Assembly (NCBI GenBank): GCA_009684525.1
Contig: WKKR01000001.1
Span: 744,001-808,000, forward strand
DNA: 64,000 nt
From: Geobacter sp.
GTDB taxonomy: Bacteria; Desulfobacterota; Desulfuromonadia; Geobacterales; DSM-12255
Direction of reading: 5' to 3'
Shown here: in pieces, positions 55,164-62,493 of the stretch
Position numbering within the stretch: position 1 is the first letter of the stretch
How the letters are laid out: each line of letters begins with the position of its first letter
Position numbers and translations under genes: made by a program
The notes under the pieces: model-generated
What the model saw: only the letters and a program-made list of their open reading frames with translations
Databases searched by the model: none
Told to the model about the DNA's origin: nothing

Positions 55164-57539
55164 ATGAGCAACGAAGCCGATACCTGCCGCAAATACGTGC
55201 TCCCCAAACTGATTGACTCCGGTTGGGACAATGAGCCGCATCGGTTCAACGAGCAGGTGACCTTCACCGATGGCCGGATCGTGCTGGCCGGGAACAAGGT
55301 GAGGAGGCGTCCACAAAAGCGAGCCGACTATCTGCTCCGCTATACCCGCGATTACCTGCTCGCGGTGGTGGAAGCCAAGCCCGAGTACAAGTGCGCCGGC
55401 GACGGCCTGCAGCAGGCCAAGGAATATGCCGAGATCCTTGGGCTCAAGTTTGCCTATGCCACCAACGGCAAGGAGATCATCGAATTCGACTATCTCACCG
55501 GCCTGGAACGGCAGATTGGCTCCTTTCCCAATCCTGATGAACTCTGGCAGCGCCTTCAGATTGCCCAGGCCGTCACCCCCGAGGCAGCCAAGAGTCTCCT
55601 CTCTCCCTATTATCATCACAGTGGCAAGAGCCCCCGCTACTATCAGGAAATTGCTATCAACCGGGCCGTGCAGTCTATCCTGCAAGGGAAGAAACGGATT
55701 CTCCTCACCATGGCGACCGGCACCGGCAAGACCGTGGTCGCTTTCCAGATCTGCTGGAAACTCTGGAGCGCCCGGTGGAACGTCACCGGCGAGCACCGGC
55801 GCCCGAAGATCCTTTACCTGGCCGACCGGAACATCCTGGTGGACGACCCCAAGGACAAGATCTTCGCCCCTTTTGGCGACGCCCGCTGGAAGATCGAGAA
55901 TGGTGAGGCCAACAAGAGCCGGGAGATGTACTTTGCCATCTATCAGTCCCTGGCCAAGGACGAAAACCGGCCAGGACTCTACAAGGAGTACAAGCCGGAC
56001 TTCTTCGACCTGATCATCGTCGATGAATGTCACCGGGGAAGCGCCAGAGATGATAGCAACTGGCGAGAGATTCTGAACTACTTCACCCCGGCCTTCCAGA
56101 TCGGCATGACCGCCACCCCGTTGCGTGAAGACAACCGGGATACCTACCTCTATTTCGGCAATCCGATCTATCAATACAGCTTGCGCCAAGGGATCGACGA
56201 CGGCTTTCTCGCTCCTTACCGGGTCCACCGGGTCATCACCGACTATGATGCAGCCGGGTGGCGCCCCAGCAAGGGGGACCTTGACCGATACGGCCGGGAG
56301 ATTCCTGACGATGAGTACCAGACCAAGGACTTCGAGCGTGTTGTCGCTCTGAAGGCCCGCACCGAGGCCATTGCTCGCCACCTCTCTGACTTCCTGTCGA
56401 AGAGCGATCGTTTTGCCAAGACCATCGTGTTCTGTGTGGACCAGGAACATGCCGACGAAATGCGCCGGGCTCTCGGTAATCTCAACAAGGATCTGGTAAG
56501 CCGATACCCGGATTACGTCTGCCGGGTGACATCCATTGAAGGGGACATCGGCCGTGGCCACCTGGGGAGGTTCCAGGAGCTGGAAACCGAGACCCCGGTT
56601 ATCCTCACCACTTCGCAGATGCTGACCACCGGCGTCGATGCTCCCACCTGCAAAAACATCGCCTTGGCTCGGGTGATCGGCACCATGTCCGAATTCAAGC
56701 AGATCATCGGCCGGGGGACTCGGGTCAGGGATGATTACGGCAAGCTGTGGTTCAGTATCCTTGACTACACCGGCAGCGCCACCCGGCTCTTCGCAGACCC
56801 CGACTTCGACGGTGATCCGGCTTTGGTCAGTGAGGAGAAGATCGACGAAGCCGGCATCACCTATGAGACAACGGTCACGGAAGAGGCGCCGGTCGTGGAA
56901 GATGGCGGCGTCCAAGATGAATACGGACCGACCGGGGTTGTCATTGACGATGGCGAGCGGGAGCGGCGCAAGTACTACTACGAGGGCGGCCAAGTGGAGA
57001 TCGCTGCTCATCTGGTCTACGAACTCGATGCGGACGGCAAACAATTGCGGGTTGTCAAGTACAGCGACTATGCCGCCGACAAGGTGCGCACCCTCTTCCC
57101 CGGCGCCATCCGGATGCGGGAGCAGTGGGCCAACCCGAAAGAGCGAGCCGAGGTGATCCGTCAGCTTGAGGAACGCGGAATCAACTTCAATGAACTGGCT
57201 GACGCAGTTGGACAACCAGAGGCCGACCCCTTCGACCTTCTTTGCCATCTTGCCTTCAATGCACCGCTCCGCACCCGTCGTGAGCGGGCCGAACGCCTGA
57301 AGCGAGACAGGAAAGACTTCTTCGATCACTATAGCCCGGAGGCTCAATCTATTCTTGAAGAACTTCTGGAGAAATATGCCCAGCATGGTACTGCGCAATT
57401 TGTTGTGCCGGATATCCTGAAGGTGCCGCCTATTTCTGAGCGTGGGAACGTGATAGAGATTGTCGGGTATTTCGGCGGGGCGGAGATGATGCGAGAAGCG
57501 GTGAATGAACTGCAAACTCTGCTCTACTCAGGTTTTTAA
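55164..57539 (+). CDS. hsdR: Type I restriction enzyme R subunit (EcoEI-like), apparently orphan
   Basis: A 791-residue ATP-dependent restriction motor. N-terminal PD-(D/E)xK nuclease (about 1-130) has RADYLL then AVVEAKPE; the DEAD helicase has Walker A MATGTGKT with Lys189, DECHRGS (Asp287), GMTATP, and motif VI QIIGRGTRV. The C-terminal part (about 600-790) is the EcoEI_R_C type. Such subunits normally need HsdM and HsdS, which are not visible within this window on either side. It could work with partners elsewhere, or as a stand-alone helicase-nuclease. AAGGAACC lies before the start. Confidence 0.88.
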   Translation: MSNEADTCRKYVLPKLIDSGWDNEPHRFNEQVTFTDGRIVLAGNKVRRRPQKRADYLLRYTRDYLLAVVEAKPEYKCAGDGLQQAKEYAEILGLKFAYATNGKEIIEFDYLTGLERQIGSFPNPDELWQRLQIAQAVTPEAAKSLLSPYYHHSGKSPRYYQEIAINRAVQSILQGKKRILLTMATGTGKTVVAFQICWKLWSARWNVTGEHRRPKILYLADRNILVDDPKDKIFAPFGDARWKIENGEANKSREMYFAIYQSLAKDENRPGLYKEYKPDFFDLIIVDECHRGSARDDSNWREILNYFTPAFQIGMTATPLREDNRDTYLYFGNPIYQYSLRQGIDDGFLAPYRVHRVITDYDAAGWRPSKGDLDRYGREIPDDEYQTKDFERVVALKARTEAIARHLSDFLSKSDRFAKTIVFCVDQEHADEMRRALGNLNKDLVSRYPDYVCRVTSIEGDIGRGHLGRFQELETETPVILTTSQMLTTGVDAPTCKNIALARVIGTMSEFKQIIGRGTRVRDDYGKLWFSILDYTGSATRLFADPDFDGDPALVSEEKIDEAGITYETTVTEEAPVVEDGGVQDEYGPTGVVIDDGERERRKYYYEGGQVEIAAHLVYELDADGKQLRVVKYSDYAADKVRTLFPGAIRMREQWANPKERAEVIRQLEERGINFNELADAVGQPEADPFDLLCHLAFNAPLRTRRERAERLKRDRKDFFDHYSPEAQSILEELLEKYAQHGTAQFVVPDILKVPPISERGNVIEIVGYFGGAEMMREAVNELQTLLYSGF

Positions 57540-57780
57540 TACGAGAGCTGTGGTATTGTGATCTGTTTCGTAGCTCCCGTGCTCTAAAATGGGATACCTG
57601 CATTGAAGTACAAGTTATTTTTAATGGTCACATGCTAATTATCCTATTTGGGAAGATCACCGTTTCATGCGCGCGCGTTCACATAGTAAAACCGGGAAAC
57701 GTGGTAGACAATGGGGCCATGCCTGAGGCATAGGGGGACTCCTTAAGATTCAAACCCGAACCATGTAGTGAGATTTAGAT

Positions 57781-60627
57781 ATGCCATTGCCGAAAACAGA
57801 ACGCCTAGGAGTATCAGCCTTAGACCATTTCTTCTCAGAACAAGGTTGGCTTTTCCGGGAGCAACCGACACACGACTATGGGATCGACGCACACGTTGAG
57901 ATCGTGGAGAATGAACGCCCCACTGGAAAACTGATTGCTCTACAAATCAAGAGCGGCGCCAGTTTCTTTAAAGAGGAGACAGACGACTCGTACATTTTCA
58001 GGACGGACGATAAGCATGTGGCATATTGGGTCGGACATTCAATGCCTGTAGTGCTTGTCATCTACAACACTCAAACTAAAACAGCTCATTGGCAACACGT
58101 AAGCAGAGAAAATGTCGAGAGCACCGGGAAATACTGGAAGATTGAAATTCCTAAAGATAACACGCTTGCAAATGCAAAGCATACATTAGACGCTTTTGAG
58201 TCGCTAACCCAGCCCGAAAAGTACATTCGTCCGACGGAAGAATCCGAACCGGAAACGCCGGAGCCGGAACCACCAAGACCCCCGGCGCTTCCGAAAATCC
58301 AGCTCGCCAAACTCCCTGTCACCGGCGAAGATCTCTTCGGCCGGGAAAAGGAATTAAAAGCCCTGGATGAAGCCTGGCAAAATCCAAACACCACCATCCT
58401 AACCCTAGTCGCCTTCGGCGGCGTAGGCAAAACCTCTCTGGTAAACCACTGGCTCAACCGTATGGGCCGGGACAATTTCCGGGGAGCCGGCCGGGTGTAC
58501 GGGTGGTCGTTTTACAGCCAGGGCGCAAAAGAAGGGACCCAGGCGTCGGCGGACGAGTTTTTCGCCCAGACATTGGAATGGTTCGGCGACCCGAACCCTG
58601 CTCAAGGCTCGCCCTGGGAAAGGGGCCTCCGGCTGGCCGGACTGGTCCGGGAATCCCGTACGCTGCTCATCCTGGACGGCCTGGAACCGATCCAGTATCC
58701 CACCGGCCCCATGCAGGGGCGGCTCAAGGACCAGGGGCTTCAGGCCTTGACACGGGAACTGCGGCAATATAATCCGGGGCTGCTCGTCATCACCACACGG
58801 GTTGCGGTGGAAGACATCGCCGACGTCGGCACAGTGAAACTGATTGACCTGGAAAACCTATCCGAAGGCGCAGGCGCCCAGTTGCTGGAAAAACTGGGCG
58901 TAAAAAGAAGCCCGGATGAACGGAAAGCCGCTGTGAGGGAATTCGGCGGCCATGCCCTGGCCCTGAACCTGCTGGGGAGGTTTATTTCCGTGGTGTACGA
59001 GGGGGACATCCGCAAACGAGACATCATTGGGGATTTGACCGAGGAAGTCAAACACGGCGGCCATGCCCGGCGGGTGATGGCATCATACGACATCTGGCTT
59101 GCGGGCACGCCGGAACTCGGTATCCTGCATCTCATGGGCCTGTTCGACCGCCCGGCCGTGAGTGGGGCAATCCGGGTTCTCCGGGAACCACCGGCCATTC
59201 CAGGACTGACGGACAAACTGGAAAACCTGTCCGACACCCAATGGCAATTCGCCCTGCAACATCTGAGAGACCTGCGCCTGCTTGCCAATAAGGATGAACA
59301 CCGCCCCGACACCCTGGACTGCCATCCCCTGGTGCGAGAGCATTTCGGGGAAAAGCTGAGGCATGAAAAACCCGAAGCATGGAAGCAGGCCCATTCCCGG
59401 CTGTATGACTATTTCAGGGTACTGCCGGAAAAGACCCTGCCGGACACCCTGGAAGAGATGGAGCCACTGTTTGCGGCCGTGGCGCATGGGTGTTTGGCGG
59501 GGAGGTTTCAGGAGGTGCATGATGAGGTTATCGCCAAACGGATCAGAAGGGGAGATGCCTATTATATTAGGAAACATCTCGGGGCTATTGGATCCTGGAT
59601 ATCCGTGCTTTCCAATTTTTTCAATGAACCTTGGCGTTCCACGGTAACGGAACTTAATGATAGCACGGCCGCGGAAATTTTGAACAACGCAGGCTATGCC
59701 CTATTTGCCGTCGGCCGACTGCGGGAGTCGGTCCAGCCCATGCAGGCGGCTTTGGAATCGCATGTAAAGCAAAAGAATTGGGAAGAAACTACAAAAGACG
59801 CTAACAATCTCAGCGAAATCCTGCTCTCCCTGGGAGAAGTGGTAAGGGCCGTGGAATACGGCCGGCAGAGCGTGGAATTTGCCGAACGGAGCGGTGACGG
59901 GGCTCTGAAAGAAGTAAGCCTCGCCACCCTTGCCAATGCCCTTTACCAACAAGGCAGTCTTTCGGAAGCCGAAAGTCTGTTCATCGAAGCCGAAACCCAT
60001 TTGAAGGAAAGGCAACCGGAATATTTCTATATCTATGGGCGGCTGGGATATCGCTACTGCGACCTGCTGCTAAGACGGGGGCGGTATGGGGAGGTGAGGA
60101 AGCGCTCGGAAAAGACATTGGGATGGGCGAGACAGGGTGGGTTGAGTCTGCTCGCACTTGCCCTTGACAACATCTCTATCGGCAGATCCTTCCTGCTCCA
60201 GGCGGTCAAGGAAAAAACCGATGATGACATATTGAACGTAGCCGGGAAATACCTGGACCGGGCCATCGAGGGGTTGCGGGCGGCCGGACAGTTGGACAAT
60301 TTACCCCATGGCCTTCTGGCACGTGCCCACCTGCATCGGGTCATACACGACTTTGCCAAGGCCCATACCGATCTGGAAGAGGTGCGGGAACTTGCAGAAT
60401 GGGGCGAAATGAAACTGCTTCTTGCCGACTTTCACCTGGAATCGGCGCGGTTGGCATGGGACAGGTTGGCAAAAGAGGGCACCCCCAAGCTAAAAACAGA
60501 CCTGCAAACCAAATTGAAAACACATGTGCGGGAAGCACGGAGATTGATCGAGGAGACCGGGTATGGACGGCGGAATGGGGAGATAGCGGAGTTGGAAGGG
60601 GCAGTGCAGGATAACCTAGAAATTTGA
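57781..60627 (+). CDS. DUF4365 nuclease-STAND NTPase-TPR protein
   Basis: A 948-residue NLR-like protein. DUF4365 PD-(D/E)xK nuclease (about 1-130): DYGIDAHVEI, and ALQIKSG with Gln55 and Lys57. After a Glu/Pro linker the STAND/NB-ARC NTPase (about 185-480) has Walker A VAFGGVGKTS with Lys217, TLLILDGLEP as Walker B, and LLVITTR as sensor. The C-terminal half (about 560-940) is a TPR-like solenoid (GYALFAVGRLRESVQ, ANALYQQGSLSEAE). The architecture matches nuclease-type anti-phage STAND proteins. A 241-nt region without a gene precedes it. The stop TGA overlaps the TTG of the next frame. Confidence 0.82.
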   Translation: MPLPKTERLGVSALDHFFSEQGWLFREQPTHDYGIDAHVEIVENERPTGKLIALQIKSGASFFKEETDDSYIFRTDDKHVAYWVGHSMPVVLVIYNTQTKTAHWQHVSRENVESTGKYWKIEIPKDNTLANAKHTLDAFESLTQPEKYIRPTEESEPETPEPEPPRPPALPKIQLAKLPVTGEDLFGREKELKALDEAWQNPNTTILTLVAFGGVGKTSLVNHWLNRMGRDNFRGAGRVYGWSFYSQGAKEGTQASADEFFAQTLEWFGDPNPAQGSPWERGLRLAGLVRESRTLLILDGLEPIQYPTGPMQGRLKDQGLQALTRELRQYNPGLLVITTRVAVEDIADVGTVKLIDLENLSEGAGAQLLEKLGVKRSPDERKAAVREFGGHALALNLLGRFISVVYEGDIRKRDIIGDLTEEVKHGGHARRVMASYDIWLAGTPELGILHLMGLFDRPAVSGAIRVLREPPAIPGLTDKLENLSDTQWQFALQHLRDLRLLANKDEHRPDTLDCHPLVREHFGEKLRHEKPEAWKQAHSRLYDYFRVLPEKTLPDTLEEMEPLFAAVAHGCLAGRFQEVHDEVIAKRIRRGDAYYIRKHLGAIGSWISVLSNFFNEPWRSTVTELNDSTAAEILNNAGYALFAVGRLRESVQPMQAALESHVKQKNWEETTKDANNLSEILLSLGEVVRAVEYGRQSVEFAERSGDGALKEVSLATLANALYQQGSLSEAESLFIEAETHLKERQPEYFYIYGRLGYRYCDLLLRRGRYGEVRKRSEKTLGWARQGGLSLLALALDNISIGRSFLLQAVKEKTDDDILNVAGKYLDRAIEGLRAAGQLDNLPHGLLARAHLHRVIHDFAKAHTDLEEVRELAEWGEMKLLLADFHLESARLAWDRLAKEGTPKLKTDLQTKLKTHVREARRLIEETGYGRRNGEIAELEGAVQDNLEI

Positions 60628-60920
60628 AGCAGTCCAGGCATGATTACGTCCTTTATAAAATAGTCAAATGCCTTCCTAAGCAAAGCAACATAAGAAACGA
60701 ATGGCTAACCTCCTGTTTGGAGCTGGTTGATAAAACTAAAGATTTCTCTTTGGTCGAGTCATTGATACTCGTACTTGGTCAAGAAGCAAAGAATTATCCA
60801 GGCTTGATAATGATTGCTACTGATCACGCGAGAACTCATCGACAGATGAGAAGAGTGCTCTTGAATGCCTGCAATCTGAAAGTGGACATGGCCAACAAGG
60901 CGGCGGCACACAGCCGCTGA
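60624..60920 (+). CDS. Small uncharacterised protein after the STAND gene
   Basis: A 98-codon frame that begins with TTG overlapping the STAND stop (TTGA), as in nadC-birA. It reads KIVKCLPKQSNIRNEWLTSC and continues as helices, then ends with a different, short Ala/His-rich tail. No family is recognised. The helical pattern and coupling favour a gene; the non-standard start makes it uncertain. Confidence 0.45.
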   Translation: MKQSRHDYVLYKIVKCLPKQSNIRNEWLTSCLELVDKTKDFSLVESLILVLGQEAKNYPGLIMIATDHARTHRQMRRVLLNACNLKVDMANKAAAHSR

Positions 60921-60964
60921 CGAGCTGATGCGCCTCCACACAGTTCTAACAAGGAAATATTGAA

Positions 60965-62401
60965 ATGAGGATAAATAGAACCCAACCATCGCAAAAGACG
61001 GTGAAAAGATTGTTCGCAATGTCAGGTGGCATTTGTGCTTTTCCTGGGTGCAGAACACATCTTATTAATTTAGCTTCAGGTGCCTTGTTGGGCGAGATGT
61101 GTCATATTCGGGCCGCATCTCCAGGTGGCCCCCGATTTCAACCAGATCAAGACGATGAAGAACGCAACGCAGATGAAAATCTTCTTCTTTTATGTCCAAC
61201 TCACCATAGCCTGATAGATCAAGATCCAGTTAACTACACGGTAAGTAAACTTATAGAAATTAAAACAGCGCACGAAGCATGGGTCTCTGACCGCTTAACT
61301 CAGTCAGCAGTGATAATCGACGACCAGCAGGCTACGGACTTTGCACGACAGGTTCGTGAATCATCCGTTGATTTTGCAATTGTAGTAGCCTTGGACAAGG
61401 AATTCGCAGCACTCATGCATTTTTTCCCTGAACTTAAACGGACATTGGTGCCTGGGTGTGATGTGAGAACCTACTATACAGCGACGATCCCAACCGCATT
61501 AGGTGGACAGTATCGAATAGTTGCTACGCTATTACATTCGATGGGGAACCTTGATGCAGCCCATGCGACAGCTGATCTGATTCGAGACTGGAGTCCGCGG
61601 TTTGTAATTGTAAACGGAATTGCTGGTGGGCTGAATCCCGAAGCACAATTTTTCGGAGATGTGGTCGTCTCAGACTCCATAATCTATTATGAGCCAGGGA
61701 AAATATCCAGGACGGGTGTTGCGACCCGCAACAAACAGTTTCAAGCAGACCCTAGCCTACTTGATGGTTTGTTGAGCCTTCGAGATTCGACTTGGAAAAT
61801 GCGACTGCCTTCTAGACCTGATGGAAAAACGTCAAGTCACTCTTTGCCACAACTCCATTTTGGACCAATTGCGTCAGGTGAAAAGGTAATTGCATCTTCA
61901 GTAGAAGCTGATCGACTTCGCTCAACACATGGGAAACTGATAGCTGTGGAGATGGAGAGTGCAGGTGTTGCATCAGCCGCGTTTAGTGCAATAAAGCGAA
62001 TTGGCTTTCTAACCATCCGCGCAATTTGTGATTTCGCTGACGAAAAAAAACATGATAATTGGCATCACTATGCGGCACAAGCAGCCGCATCCTGCCTCCG
62101 GGCATTTTTAGAAAGCCGTCCTGTAAGTCCATCTGAAGGAAGTTGGCCAGAAATAGCTGTTTCGATACCTCTAATTGATTCAGTTGAAACTCGACGACGC
62201 CTTTTTGAGACATTAAAACATGCTGTTGATCAAGAAGAATTCAAAAACTTCTGTTTCCTTATTGGTGTAGACTTCGACGATTTGCCTGGTGATAGAAAGT
62301 CTGCTCGCGTCAGGGAACTCATTCTGTTGTTTGAGAGACGTGGAGAAATACATGTGCTTGAGTCCGCGATAGCTGAACTAGTTCATGATAACAAGGTATA
62401 A
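60965..62401 (+). CDS. HNH-nucleoside phosphorylase-EAD1 fusion
   Basis: A 478-residue protein with three parts. HNH nuclease (about 15-110): CAFPGC zinc knuckle, CHIRAASPGGPRF, and NLLLLCPTHHSLID with the final His. PNP/MTAN-type nucleosidase (about 130-380): FAIVVALDKEF, VIVNGIAGGL and VEMESAGVASA, the hallmark base-cleaving motifs. C-terminal effector-associated domain 1 (about 395-475): RRRLFETLKHAVDQEEF and NFCFLIGVDFDDLPG. EAD1 domains recruit effectors to STAND or protease hubs through like-like contacts. So it is probably a recruited double effector that attacks DNA and nucleosides (inference). Ribosome site AAGGA lies 8 nt upstream. Confidence 0.83.
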   Translation: MRINRTQPSQKTVKRLFAMSGGICAFPGCRTHLINLASGALLGEMCHIRAASPGGPRFQPDQDDEERNADENLLLLCPTHHSLIDQDPVNYTVSKLIEIKTAHEAWVSDRLTQSAVIIDDQQATDFARQVRESSVDFAIVVALDKEFAALMHFFPELKRTLVPGCDVRTYYTATIPTALGGQYRIVATLLHSMGNLDAAHATADLIRDWSPRFVIVNGIAGGLNPEAQFFGDVVVSDSIIYYEPGKISRTGVATRNKQFQADPSLLDGLLSLRDSTWKMRLPSRPDGKTSSHSLPQLHFGPIASGEKVIASSVEADRLRSTHGKLIAVEMESAGVASAAFSAIKRIGFLTIRAICDFADEKKHDNWHHYAAQAAASCLRAFLESRPVSPSEGSWPEIAVSIPLIDSVETRRRLFETLKHAVDQEEFKNFCFLIGVDFDDLPGDRKSARVRELILLFERRGEIHVLESAIAELVHDNKV

Positions 62402-62458
62402 TCGGAAAATTCACCGGGCCAAAAACCGCCCGGTGGTGATCTCCCACCACGTTAGGTC
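62388..62458. repeat. Two overlapping hairpins after the EAD1 gene
   Basis: An 8-bp stem CACCGGGC/GCCCGGTG (62412-62419 with 62428-62435) overlaps a second stem GTGGTG/CACCAC (62433-62438 with 62445-62450). The second hairpin ends at CGTTAGG, and TAACAAGG lies at the left edge. No T run follows. They are mutually exclusive stems, suggesting a regulatory or recombination-type palindrome. Confidence 0.4.
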
Positions 62459-62493
62459 AGAAAATATAAAAGTGCTAATGAGGGTGAAGTAAA

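Noticed and set aside
54966-57515. 849-codon minus-strand open frame across the restriction gene
   Set aside because: Antisense shadow of hsdR, whose helicase and nuclease motifs are on the plus strand.
60885-60955. attC-like sequence (CCAACAAGGCGGCGG...) between the small frame and the HNH-phosphorylase gene
   Set aside because: The right boundary lacks a GTTRRRY core and the strands do not pair into an attC fold.
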